Origin: Limnoglobus sp043757025
Lineage (GTDB): Bacteria > Planctomycetota > Planctomycetia > Gemmatales > Gemmataceae
DNA length: 15,573 bases
NCBI GenBank assembly: GCA_043757025.1
Contig: JAYVQG010000368.1
Coordinates: 1 to 15,573, forward strand
Direction of reading: 5' to 3'
Below, one piece after another: positions 1-9,220 of the stretch. How positions within the stretch are numbered: position 1 is the first letter of the stretch; each line of letters begins with the position of its first letter. Below the pieces are notes generated by a model. That model made no database searches, was not told the origin of the DNA, and worked only from the letters and a program-made list of their open reading frames with translations. The position numbers were made by a program, and so were the translations under genes.

Positions 1-634
<634 letters not shown>

Positions 635-654
635 TAAGGATGCTATCCTAGACA

Positions 655-678
655 ATAAAGACCACCAGATCTTTATTA
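655..678 (+). other. Short hairpin just after 16S
   Basis: AATAAAGA and TCTTTATT form a perfect 8-bp inverted repeat separated by eight bases, about 20 nt after the 16S 3' end. In an rRNA precursor such a stem could be a processing site or simply a local fold. The complementarity is visible; the role is a guess. Confidence 0.4.
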
Positions 679-734
679 GTCGAACATGTCTCTCACGATT
701 CGATAAGCTCGCTACTAACTTACAAAGATATTCT

Positions 735-774
735 AAGCCCCACCGGCGGATAACCGGTGGGGCTTTCGCTTTTC
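735..774 (+). terminator. Rho-independent terminator of the 16S transcript
   Basis: AAGCCCCACCGG (735-746) pairs perfectly with CCGGTGGGGCTT (754-765), a 12-bp GC-rich stem with a 7-nt loop, followed by the T-rich tail TCGCTTTTC. It lies about 100 nt after the 16S end, with no tRNA or 23S sequence between. This implies that the 16S gene is transcribed alone. Confidence 0.9.
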
Positions 775-803
775 CTACACACCTCCATCCACGACGCACG
801 ATA

Positions 804-1034
804 ATGGACGACGCCTTTCTCCCCCATCTCCGCTGCCCACTCGATCACACGCGACAAGCCACACTCTCGCGCGAAGAACAACTTCTCCGCTGCTCGCAAT
901 GCGCCGTCACATTTCCCATCAAACAAGGTCTGCCCATACTCTTAGTCGACGAAGCGATCCTTCCCCCGCACATCCAAGAAGTGTCCGGATTGCCATGCCG
1001 GAAAAAACGTGCCTTACGAACACCCGCGAATTGA
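804..1034 (+). CDS. Trm112/YcaR-like small zinc-ribbon-type protein
   Basis: A 76-residue protein. It opens with LRCPLDHTRQA near residues 9-19, then LLRCSQCAVTFPIKQGLPIL near residues 28-47 and LLVDEA. This CP...C..C...P...GIP.LL pattern is that of the Trm112p-like family (YcaR/UPF0434 in bacteria), small proteins that in eukaryotes and archaea activate methyltransferases; the bacterial role is poorly defined. The start is the ATG at 804, chosen because the family begins about eight residues before the first Cys; an upstream in-frame start would run back through the 16S terminator. No clear Shine-Dalgarno sequence precedes it. The C-terminal 20 residues are basic and not typical. It is convergent with the DUF2325-like gene, with a palindromic repeat in the gap. 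Confidence 0.8.
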   Translation: MDDAFLPHLRCPLDHTRQATLSREEQLLRCSQCAVTFPIKQGLPILLVDEAILPPHIQEVSGLPCRKKRALRTPAN

Positions 1035-1043
1035 GGATCTCAA

Positions 1044-1103
1044 TGTGGGGCACGTTTTTTACGTGCCATTATAGAAAATGGCACGTTAAAAACGTGCCCC
1101 ACA
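1044..1103. repeat. 60-bp nested inverted repeat between convergent genes
   Basis: Two 27-bp arms, 1044-1070 and 1077-1103, are reverse complements with one mismatch, separated by 6 bp. Each arm begins TGTGGGGCACG and contains its own smaller palindrome (GGCACGT...ACGTGCC), so the whole can fold as one long hairpin or two short ones. One arm recurs exactly at 14885-14911, so this is a dispersed element. It sits in the gap between two converging genes, where it could also act as a two-way terminator. Confidence 0.85.
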
Positions 1104-1112
1104 CTAGAATCC

Positions 1113-2660
1113 TCACTCTTGTTGCGAGAATGGATTAGCCTGTTCCGGCGCGATTGCGGCCAAGCGGTCGCCGGCTTGGATGATGATTTGATGGGCCACT
1201 TGGTTCGGGTGATACCCACCCGGCAGGCGGATTAACAACTTGCCGTGATCGTTGCAAAAGCGTTGCACTTCTGCGTACGAGTGGCTCGACCAACGAATGG
1301 CAAGCAGCACGATGGCCGTCTCCGGGCGAATGATCCCCGCTTCGAATGCGCTGATCGAACTGTGTTCGGGGACTGTTTCCCAATAGACATCGCTCAGGCC
1401 GAAGGCGCGAATCAGTGCGGCTTTGTGTTCTGGGCGTACCAGCCCGCCGATCAGCACGATGGCACGGCCCTTCAGCCACTTCGCGACTTGCACGACTTCA
1501 TCCGAAACGCGATCGACCGGTACCGCTTCTTGCTCGACCGTGGCTTTCAGGCGGAGGTATTCGTCGATTTCGCGAAACACCAGTGCGGCGTTCTTTGGCA
1601 ACGGGATTTCATCGGGAATCACATCGAGTACGGGCACTAACTGTTCGCGCGTCTCGAGGTGGCTCGGCGGCATTCCGGCAGATACCGCTTCGTCGAGCAG
1701 TTCGATGACGCGCGGCCAGTCGTCGAACGTGTAGGGGTTTTCGCCCGCTTTGCCGAGCTTGTACTTGAGGTTATTCAAAATCTTTTTCAGGCCGCCAGAC
1801 TTCACCTGCGAATCGCGTAACGGCGACGTGGCGGCGGCGATGCGTTGTTTGAGGCTCGGCCACGTTCGCGGATCGACGCGATCTTCGCGCTTCATGTACC
1901 GCTGAATGTAAGTGCTGTGTGCGGCCGCCAGTTCGCGTACCGTCACATAAAGCTGAATCTGATCGGCATCGGGGCGCATGTTCGTCGTGTCGATCACCGC
2001 GGCAAACAACAACCCTTGGGCTTCGGCCGCGAGATTCAACGAACTCAGCAATAGCTCGCGATCCTTGATCCAGCGCGGGTCGAGCACGTGGTGGAGCAAC
2101 TCGGCGGCATCGGCACCGACATCGTACGCCGCAGCCAGATCTTCCCAGACGGTTGCGGATCGCGACAGCGTGGAAATGTCGAGCATCCAGAGCGTGCATT
2201 TAATGAGCCGCTCCGCCTTCGACCGCAGCCCCGCCGATGAGTCCATGTAGCTGGAGTCGCTCGATGCGTTCCGGTGTCGCTGCGCAATGAGGCGGCACGC
2301 TTCGGCTTTCACGCGGCACCGACTGGCGATAACGCTCGGTTCTTGCGGGAGCCAGCTCGTCGATTCTTCGTAGTGCGATTCGGTGCGAGCGGGTGTTGGC
2401 GGCGCGGTGAGGTGAAACGTCAGTAACGACGCCGCCAACGTGGCGGGCAGAACGGCCTCCCTGGGCTTACGGACTTCCGGAACCAGCGTCGGCACCAATA
2501 ATGGTGCCTCGGCTGTAACCGTTTGGCCTTCGACCCAACCGACGAAAGCGCGACCGAGCGTTGCCACATCGCGCTGCAATGTGGCGTCGGCTTCGATCAG
2601 GCTCTTCAGGCGATTCAAAAAGGGCGCAAGAGCATTCAATAATTCGTGTTCTGCGGGCAT
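1113..2660 (-). CDS. DUF2325-like domain protein, function unknown
   Basis: A 515-residue protein starting at the ATG at 2660. Residues from about 1 to 390 are mostly helical-looking, with no motif I recognise. From about residue 397 the sequence reads KGRAIVLIGGLVRPEHKAAL, then HSSISAFEAG, then WSSHSYAEVQRFCNDHGKLL: an IGG-type glycine turn, alternating beta and alpha segments, and a ...SH...V...C..HGK... block. This is the pattern of DUF2325 (also seen in DUF2325/GGR-type proteins), a Rossmann-like domain without firmly known function. No signal peptide or membrane segment is seen. It lies downstream of clpX on the same strand, but the clpX terminator separates them, so it probably has its own promoter in the 114-bp gap or low read-through. 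The domain match is moderate; the existence of the gene is near certain. Confidence 0.8.
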   Translation of the reverse strand: MPAEHELLNALAPFLNRLKSLIEADATLQRDVATLGRAFVGWVEGQTVTAEAPLLVPTLVPEVRKPREAVLPATLAASLLTFHLTAPPTPARTESHYEESTSWLPQEPSVIASRCRVKAEACRLIAQRHRNASSDSSYMDSSAGLRSKAERLIKCTLWMLDISTLSRSATVWEDLAAAYDVGADAAELLHHVLDPRWIKDRELLLSSLNLAAEAQGLLFAAVIDTTNMRPDADQIQLYVTVRELAAAHSTYIQRYMKREDRVDPRTWPSLKQRIAAATSPLRDSQVKSGGLKKILNNLKYKLGKAGENPYTFDDWPRVIELLDEAVSAGMPPSHLETREQLVPVLDVIPDEIPLPKNAALVFREIDEYLRLKATVEQEAVPVDRVSDEVVQVAKWLKGRAIVLIGGLVRPEHKAALIRAFGLSDVYWETVPEHSSISAFEAGIIRPETAIVLLAIRWSSHSYAEVQRFCNDHGKLLIRLPGGYHPNQVAHQIIIQAGDRLAAIAPEQANPFSQQE

Positions 2661-2721
2661 TTCATAATTCTACGGTGTCGGGCGACGTTGGCAGTTTAGT
2701 TTTCTGCGAGTGAAATGGCGT

Positions 2722-2751
2722 AAAAAAAGCGGCAGGTCGAACCTGCCGCTA
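2722..2751 (-). terminator. Rho-independent terminator of clpX
   Basis: Read on the minus strand, AGCGGCAGGT, a 3-nt loop and ACCTGCCGCT give a 10-bp perfect stem (2728-2737 with 2741-2750), followed by seven T (A-run at 2722-2728 on the plus strand). It starts 24 nt past the clpX stop codon. Confidence 0.88.
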
Positions 2752-2774
2752 CAAAAACGCTCGTTGGAACCGCG

Positions 2775-4067
<1,293 letters not shown>

Positions 4068-4257
4068 CAGTATCCCCGAATCGAGTATGTTTGCGTGTTA
4101 TAAAGGTCGCTCGCTGTCGAACGTCTGAGAACTATATCGCGTCGCAAGAATTCCAGGTTCTCGGTTGTGACAATTCGCACGAAGCTGACGATCCCGAAGC
4201 GTCGGGTCTGCCGATTGTACGCCAAACGACGCGCGATGTGTTTCGGAATTTTGTCCA

Positions 4258-4677
4258 TCACTCGGTTTCAGGCGGGGGAGGAGGCACATCCGAGCCGACA
4301 GTCGGCGGCACCACAGGTGGTTTCGGTGTGACTTTGGGTAGTTTAGATGGGTTCGATTTGCCGACTTCGCCCTTAATCTTCGCGGCTAACTTATCGCGTA
4401 GGCGGTCGTATTCGTCCTGCGTGATCTCGCCGTTATCGTACATCTCGCGAAACGACGACATCGACACCGAGGCATTGATTTCGTCGGGTTCGTCGATCTG
4501 CCGGCGGTACCGCGTCGCGATTTTGAGTAACAGCGCAGCCACGATCAGACCGACGAACGCGATGCCGACCACGTTGATGAGATCGATGCGGCCCTGTTCC
4601 TTGTTGATCGGCACGGGGGCAGGCACCGGCGCAATCGTTCCTGGCTCGGCAATCGCTGGGTCGTTTTCTTCGAACAT
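4258..4677 (-). CDS. Single-pass membrane protein with SHOCT-like segment
   Basis: A 139-residue protein. After a short acidic, proline-rich N-terminus there is one transmembrane helix at about 32-53 (LINVVGIAFVGLIVAALLLK), followed by RYRRQ, which suggests a cytoplasmic C-terminus. Residues 76-101 (FREMYDNGEITQDEYDRLRD and on) match the short SHOCT pattern, an oligomerisation-type motif often found at the ends of membrane proteins. The last 30 residues are proline- and lysine-rich, ending in a PPPPP run. It is divergent from fhcD, 86 bp away, and about 190 bp upstream of clpX. The specific role is unknown. Confidence 0.8.
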   Translation of the reverse strand: MFEENDPAIAEPGTIAPVPAPVPINKEQGRIDLINVVGIAFVGLIVAALLLKIATRYRRQIDEPDEINASVSMSSFREMYDNGEITQDEYDRLRDKLAAKIKGEVGKSNPSKLPKVTPKPPVVPPTVGSDVPPPPPETE

Positions 4678-4763
4678 GTTCGACCTCGCACACGTTTAGG
4701 GCAACCGGTTCGGGCTAACCAACCCGCACCACCCATTCTAAGATACGAACAGCAATCCGTTCC

Positions 4764-5699
4764 ATGGAGGGTGTTCCCGTGCCTGCGATCATCGACGACA
4801 CGTATGCCGAGGCGTTCCGCAGCATTTACGCCGAAGTGTTGATTACCGCCCGCGACCGGCACTGGCTGGACATCGCGGTGGCCGCCGCCACGGGCAACGC
4901 GAGTTCATCGATCCTCTGCGATTGCGAAGCCGGGGTTAGCCGATACCCCACCGACACGCCCGATGGCCGCCCCGGCGCGATCGTGCAGTTTCACGTGCCG
5001 CGATTCTGGAAGGAACGCGAGGCGAAACTCGAACGAGCCTTATTAGTGCGCGTCTCGCAGAACGTACTCACCTGCCCGACGACCGCATGTTTCAATGTGT
5101 TGCCTGCCGAAGAAAAGTGGTTCCCGCTCGGGCGGAAAGTGTCGTATTTCGGCGATGGCCACCAGTTCAAAACCGAACGATCCGGGCGTCGCGTCCGGGT
5201 GATTCCGATCCTCTCCGGCGAGTTCGTCATCGAGCGCCGGTTCGGTTGGGCCGACGGCTTGATGGGCGGAAACCTCTGGTTTATGGGCACCGCCGATGCC
5301 GCCCTCGAAGCCGCCGTTCGCGCCTCCGCCGCCGCGAGCGATTACAGTAACGGCCTGAAGACCGGCGGCATCTGCCTGCCCTTCCCTGGTGGCGTCGCCG
5401 CCAGTGGCTCGAAGGCGGGTAGTAAGTATCCGTTTGCCATCGCCAGCACCTACGCCGAATACTGCCCCACCCTGAAGGGCAAGCCCGGCATCGTAAGCCG
5501 CCTGCCCGACGGCGTCGAAAGCGTTCAGGAAATCATCCTCAACGGCCCCGACATCGAAACCCTCTCTGCTGCCACCCAAGCCGCTATCGCCATCGCCCGC
5601 GCCGTCCCCGGCTTGCAACGCATCAGCGCCGGAAACTACAACGGCCGCCTCGGCAAAAGCTTCATCTATCTGCACCCGGAGAAAATGGCAGCGGTGTGA
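4764..5699 (+). CDS. fhcD: Formylmethanofuran:tetrahydromethanopterin formyltransferase
   Basis: Transfers a formyl group between methanofuran and tetrahydromethanopterin; in bacteria it is the D subunit of the Fhc formyltransferase/hydrolase complex, which turns formyl-H4MPT into formate in formaldehyde oxidation. Up to 311 residues, close to the usual ~300. Conserved blocks: IDDTYAEAF near 10-18, TPDGRPG at 65-71, YFGDGHQ at 128-134, SGEFVIERRFG at 151-161, FPGGVAASGSKAGSK at 207-221 and ISAGNYNGRLG at 287-297. Two starts are possible: ATG at 4764, or GTG at 4779 preceded by GGAGGG with a 7-nt gap; the second fits both the ribosome site and the family N-terminus better. No other H4MPT gene is in the window. 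It faces away from the SHOCT gene and converges on the kinase-tail fragment. Confidence 0.96.
   Translation: MEGVPVPAIIDDTYAEAFRSIYAEVLITARDRHWLDIAVAAATGNASSSILCDCEAGVSRYPTDTPDGRPGAIVQFHVPRFWKEREAKLERALLVRVSQNVLTCPTTACFNVLPAEEKWFPLGRKVSYFGDGHQFKTERSGRRVRVIPILSGEFVIERRFGWADGLMGGNLWFMGTADAALEAAVRASAAASDYSNGLKTGGICLPFPGGVAASGSKAGSKYPFAIASTYAEYCPTLKGKPGIVSRLPDGVESVQEIILNGPDIETLSAATQAAIAIARAVPGLQRISAGNYNGRLGKSFIYLHPEKMAAV
4766..4771 (+). promoter_or_regulatory. Ribosome binding site deciding the fhcD start
   Basis: GGAGGG lies seven bases before GTG at 4779, inside the longer reading frame that opens with ATG at 4764. Its complementarity to the CCTCC 3' end of the 16S rRNA at 626-630 argues that translation starts at the GTG. 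Confidence 0.6.
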
Positions 5700-5720
5700 T
5701 GAAATCCAGTGCGATTCTGA

Positions 5721-5790
5721 CGTAGTCGAAGTCGTGAGACTTCGGGAAGCGTGAAGTCCCTGCGTCAGAAGTCTCACGACTTCTGCTACG
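5721..5790. repeat. 70-bp nested inverted repeat (GTAG...GAAGTC family)
   Basis: Arms 5721-5743 and 5768-5790 are 23 bp long and match as reverse complements at 21 positions. Each arm carries its own palindrome GAAGTC-GTGA-GACTTC after a CGTAG start. It lies between fhcD and the converging tail fragment, so it could end transcription from both sides. The architecture parallels the repeat at 1044-1103, with different sequence. Confidence 0.85.
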
Positions 5791-5854
5791 AAGCGATTCG
5801 GACGTGGCTAACACGGTCGTTCCAATAAAGAAGAGCACGTGGTTTCGGCTCACG

Positions 5855-6076
5855 TCACTTCATCGGGATGGCGGACTTCACTTTGGCCCAGAATCGTTCC
5901 CACATCGTGCGTTCTTCGATGGGCATGATCTTTTGGCTCACGGGGTCGCGAACGGTTGCGAAGTCGGGGTCGGCGAGCCAGTCGCGAAGCGTACCGATGG
6001 CGCGCGACCGGGCGTTCGCATCGTTTGATGCCATCGCTTTCTCGACCGTGGCGAGGTTATTTTTTTGAAGGTGCGA
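5855..6076 (-). pseudogene. Orphan C-terminal tail of a planctomycete kinase/TPR protein
   Basis: The frame ending at 5855 encodes GTLRDWLADPDFATVRDP, then a segment through IEERTMWERFWAKVKSAI. The pattern L..W..DPD...VRDP....LP..ER..W..LWA.V..L is one I know as the extreme C-terminus of many large Gemmata-type Ser/Thr kinase-TPR and WD40 proteins. Here it stands alone. The recognisable part begins near 6076, upstream of any good start; an ATG at 6034 would give only 59 residues. The 5' end overlaps the end of the DUF2335 gene at a run of seven A. I read it as a gene remnant; a small real gene or a frameshifted extension of DUF2335 are alternatives. The nearby kinase lacks this tail. Confidence 0.55.
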
Positions 6077-6605
6077 CGGGAGCTTTCGATTGGGGCAAAG
6101 CCTTTTTATCGGCTGGCTTTCGTCTATCCTTTTTCGCATTTAATTCTTCTTTCTGCTCCCGCTTACCGTAAACGAACACGCCGACCAAACTCGCCAGCGT
6201 TCCGCTTCCTAATAGGACACCAGCGACCGAGTAACCCCAGTAGATACTCAAGGCGGAAACGCTCAGTCCACCAATGGCGACGACAAGCCCGCACCAGAGA
6301 CCTTGTTGTGAACGTGCGATGTGGGAGTCGAGTACTTTGCTCTCCATTCCGTGTCGGTGTTTCTGTTGAGTCTCAGCCATCGCCAGAATTCGGTCGGCAG
6401 CGCCATTCAACGCTTTTTCATAACCGGCCAGGATTTCCGGTGGAGGTATCGGTCCCATCCAAATCGATTCGCTAAAACTCAACTCGTGTGAAATCACTCG
6501 TGAATCCGATGACGCCTTTGTCGGAGTAACAAGAATTGGCGGACTGGTTTCGGCCTGTTCTGAAAGGGAAGTCGATTCAGGAGCCGCTTTGCTGGTCGCG
6601 TCCAT
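6057..6605 (-). CDS. DUF2335-like membrane protein
   Basis: A 182-residue protein. GPIPPPEILAGYEKALNGAA at 51-70, followed by DRILAMAETQQKHRH at 71-85, is the signature of DUF2335, a family of small predicted membrane proteins of unknown function. Two adjacent hydrophobic helices follow at about 103-122 and 126-146, then a lysine-rich tail. The start is the ATG at 6605, with GAGAG about seven bases upstream; an upstream TTG at 6632 is less likely. The gene starts inside the 3' end of the 80-residue gene, which suggests co-transcription and coupled translation. It ends SKK-stop on a run of seven A; loss of one A would extend it into the kinase-tail frame. Confidence 0.85.
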   Translation of the reverse strand: MDATSKAAPESTSLSEQAETSPPILVTPTKASSDSRVISHELSFSESIWMGPIPPPEILAGYEKALNGAADRILAMAETQQKHRHGMESKVLDSHIARSQQGLWCGLVVAIGGLSVSALSIYWGYSVAGVLLGSGTLASLVGVFVYGKREQKEELNAKKDRRKPADKKALPQSKAPVAPSKK

Positions 6606-6819
6606 TCGATTGCTCTCGGCAGGGATCGGCAAACTGGTTCATCGACTCGCGCAGGTTCGTCCAGACGGCTTGCCAGTCTTCGGCAGTTGCAATTTCGTCG
6701 GCGACTCGTTCGGATGGAGAGACGTTGTATTGGCTGAACGTATCGCCGAAGTCGAGAATCCGCGACATGCCCTCGTAGAACGAAGGCGATGGAGCCACGT
6801 AATAAGGGAACGGGTACAT
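6577..6819 (-). CDS. Small unknown protein upstream of DUF2335
   Basis: An 80-residue protein beginning MYPFPYYVAPSPSFYEGMSR, with an aromatic and proline-rich N-terminus and an acidic, helical-looking C-terminal half containing EDWQAVWTNLRE. The ATG at 6819 is chosen because AGAGG precedes it by about eight bases; longer versions start at GTG 6888 or ATG 6841. Its last 29 bases overlap the DUF2335 start at 6605. I recognise no family and see no signal peptide or membrane helix. The overlap and ribosome site support a real gene in a two-gene operon. Confidence 0.6.
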   Translation of the reverse strand: MYPFPYYVAPSPSFYEGMSRILDFGDTFSQYNVSPSERVADEIATAEDWQAVWTNLRESMNQFADPCREQSNGRDQQSGS

Positions 6820-6907
6820 TGGAACGACCTCTTGTCGCATGACGAGCGAAACGTTATTTCTCGGTAATGTCAATAGAGCATGATACACACGGTCCGGACA
6901 GATGTCA

Positions 6908-8941
6908 CTACGATCCTGCCTTCGGCGCGGCGCGTTGCGCGGCCTCTTCCTGCGCGGCGGTCGCGCCCACGGCGTCGCCCTTTGCTTTCAACACTTCGGC
7001 CAGGTTCGACCAAACTACGCCGGCGGGGCGAATGGCGAGCGCGGCGCGATAGGCACCGACCGCGGCTTCGTGTCGCTGTTGCGAGCGATAGATGACGCCG
7101 AGCGATAGATGTAGCCAAAAATCGGCAGGAAACTGGCGAAGCCCTAGTTCGAGAGTGCGCGTGCCGTTACCGCCGAGGCGATGCAATTGCATTCCCACGG
7201 CAATGACGAACTCTGGGGACCGCTGAGGAATCGGGATGGAATCGTAGAGTGCCAGAAGATCCTGCGGATCGGTCCAGTGCTGGAAGAGATCGCGTCGCCA
7301 CTGCTCTCCGGTCGCGTCGGCGATGAGGGCCATCAATCGCAATTGCAGGTTCGCGTCTGGCGTGGTGAACGCCCAATCGTCGAGTTCGGACAACAGTATC
7401 GACTGCACGTTCGCGGTTTTGAGCATCTCGACGAATGCCGCGGGCGCTTCGGGGTCGAGGCCATATTCGCGGAAAGCATCCGCATATTCGTGGCTCGCCT
7501 TTCCGGCTGCGAGTTTACCGTCGAAAATCGCCGCCTTGTTCAGCCGGATCGCGTCGAACCGCTTCAGGAAAATCTCATCGCGTTTCGCGCGATCGAATCG
7601 GGCTTGCAAGACCGGATCGTCGTCGGCTTGGAGAAACTCTTCGCACTGTCGAATGTTCTCTTCGGCTTCCTTCCACATGCCGCGTGCGAAGAAGCCGTTC
7701 AATTGATCGAGTTCCGCCGAGATGCCAAAATGCAGGCCCTTGCGGCGGATGTCGCGTTCGCGTTCCGCAGCAGCATCTTTCAACAGCTGCGTTTCTGCGA
7801 GTTGTTCGCGTTCGGCACGCTGTTGCTTGGCCCACAATGCACCGATTGTGGTCAGCCCCACTAATACGAGGAGCGTCGCCAGTAACAGGAATTGTGCCCG
7901 ACGGCGATTGCGTTCCCCGATCGCTTTCGTCTCAGTGCGTGCCCGCTCGAGTTCGGCTTCCCGCGCACGGCTATCGGATTCGACGCGCAACTGCGCCACG
8001 GCAATCGCCACTTCGCCCGCATGGGGGAAGCGTGCCGTACGATCTGCCGCGAGGCAGCGCTTCGCGAGTTCCACGAGTTCGGGTTCGGCCCCGCTCGTCT
8101 CAAGCCGGTGATACGCATCGTCGAGCTTCGCGGCGGCGGCGAGTAATCGCGCCGATTCGGTGTCTTGCCCGACGAACGGCGGTTTCCCCGTTAGGATCAC
8201 GCACAGAATCGCACCGAGGCCGAAGACATCCGCGCGTTCGTCGATCGAGTCCGTCGCGCCGCCTGCTTGCTCCGGCGGCATGAACGCGGGCGTACCCATC
8301 ACGCTTCCCGCGATCGTCTCCGATTGTTCGGCTTGGGGTATGTGAACCGCGTTGCCAGTCGCGTAATCGGCACTGCGCACTTCCTTCGCCAAGCCCCAGT
8401 CCATGACTTGCACTTCGCCGAACGCGCCGACCATCACGTTCTGCGGTTTCAAGTCGCGGTGGATGATACCCTGGCTGTGCGCATAACCGACGGCTTGGCA
8501 GATCTGCTCGAACACCGGCAACAGCGCCCCGCACGGCGTCGCGCCTTGTTCCTTCAATATGCCATCGAGGGTGCGGCCGCGAATGAGCTTCATTACCATG
8601 AACGGGCGACGATCTGGGAGGTGGCCAATTTCGTGGACGGCAGGTATGCCGGGGTGCGCGAGTTGCCCCGTGATCCGCGCTTCGACTAAGAACCGCCGCA
8701 CGGCATCGGGGTCGCTCGCGGATCGTTCGTGAAGGACTTTGATCGCCACATCGCGGCCGATGCTTTCGTCGGTCGCCCGATAGACAATGCCCATGCCACC
8801 GCGACCGATTTCCGCTTCGAGGACGTACCGACCAATACTGCCGAGTGGCGAACTCGCCGACAGTAGCATACCGTCCGATGTGAACCGTGGCGGCGTCACT
8901 TGTACGAGCGTGCGTTCCTGTAAGTCATCGACTGGCAGCAT
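6908..8941 (-). CDS. Transmembrane Ser/Thr protein kinase with TPR-like C-terminus
   Basis: A 677-residue bacterial Hanks-type (PknB-like) kinase. Glycine loop GRGGMG at 46-51, VAIK with Lys68, catalytic HRDLKPQN at 161-168 (Asp163), DWG at 181-183 in place of DFG (usual in planctomycetes), GTPAFMPPEQ at 216-225 and the ADVFGLG helix at 237-243. All catalytic residues are present, so it should be active. A charged, probably coiled region (about 320-350) leads to one transmembrane helix at 351-369, then a second helical segment and a putative extracytoplasmic domain whose end (about 580-665) looks like TPR: LHLSLGVIYRSQQRHEAAVG and WSNLAEVLKAKGDAVGATAA. It ends AAPKAGS, without the C-terminal tail common in relatives. 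The start ATG at 8941 follows a GAGGAG ribosome site (8947-8952) by five bases. The ligand and substrates cannot be told. Confidence 0.95.
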   Translation of the reverse strand: MLPVDDLQERTLVQVTPPRFTSDGMLLSASSPLGSIGRYVLEAEIGRGGMGIVYRATDESIGRDVAIKVLHERSASDPDAVRRFLVEARITGQLAHPGIPAVHEIGHLPDRRPFMVMKLIRGRTLDGILKEQGATPCGALLPVFEQICQAVGYAHSQGIIHRDLKPQNVMVGAFGEVQVMDWGLAKEVRSADYATGNAVHIPQAEQSETIAGSVMGTPAFMPPEQAGGATDSIDERADVFGLGAILCVILTGKPPFVGQDTESARLLAAAAKLDDAYHRLETSGAEPELVELAKRCLAADRTARFPHAGEVAIAVAQLRVESDSRAREAELERARTETKAIGERNRRRAQFLLLATLLVLVGLTTIGALWAKQQRAEREQLAETQLLKDAAAERERDIRRKGLHFGISAELDQLNGFFARGMWKEAEENIRQCEEFLQADDDPVLQARFDRAKRDEIFLKRFDAIRLNKAAIFDGKLAAGKASHEYADAFREYGLDPEAPAAFVEMLKTANVQSILLSELDDWAFTTPDANLQLRLMALIADATGEQWRRDLFQHWTDPQDLLALYDSIPIPQRSPEFVIAVGMQLHRLGGNGTRTLELGLRQFPADFWLHLSLGVIYRSQQRHEAAVGAYRAALAIRPAGVVWSNLAEVLKAKGDAVGATAAQEEAAQRAAPKAGS

Positions 8942-9052
8942 CGTTTCTCCTCGAATGGCATAACGAGTTTAGCTTACTTATTCCTCGGAGGAAGTGCGGT
9001 TTCGTCGATACCCGTTCACGGGTCAGATTGCATTTTCAACCTTTCAGAACCC

Positions 9053-9177
9053 GTAGGTCGTGGCCGAAGAGGCTTTGCGATGAGGCCCGACAGAGTATCT
9101 GCGACATAAACCCGGAAGGTTTGGAATCCTCGCGTGAATGCACTGTCGGGCCTCCCAAAGCATCCGGCCCGACCTAC
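9053..9177. repeat. 125-bp imperfect inverted repeat (GTAGGTCG...CGACCTAC)
   Basis: Outer ends GTAGGTCG (9053-9060) and CGACCTAC (9170-9177) are reverse complements, and an inner pair GAGGCCCGACAG (9082-9093) with CTGTCGGGCCTC (9143-9154) is perfect over 12 bp. Between outer and inner pairs both arms carry related GGCCG...GCTTTG segments with small gaps. The element lies in the 279-bp gap between the end of the MFS gene and the start of the kinase gene, which otherwise shows only the kinase ribosome site. It looks like a dispersed non-coding repeat; no reading frame or transposase is present. Confidence 0.8.
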
Positions 9178-9220
9178 AAAACCAGTCGTTCGACACCTGA
9201 ACGAAATACCCCGTGAACGT

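Noticed and set aside
635..803. tRNA-Ile or tRNA-Ala in a 16S-23S spacer
   Set aside because: No cloverleaf or T-loop GTTCRA signature is visible, and a terminator ends the transcript.
5043..5777. 244-residue minus-strand frame opposite fhcD
   Set aside because: A glycine/alanine-rich shadow of fhcD that also runs through the intergenic repeat.
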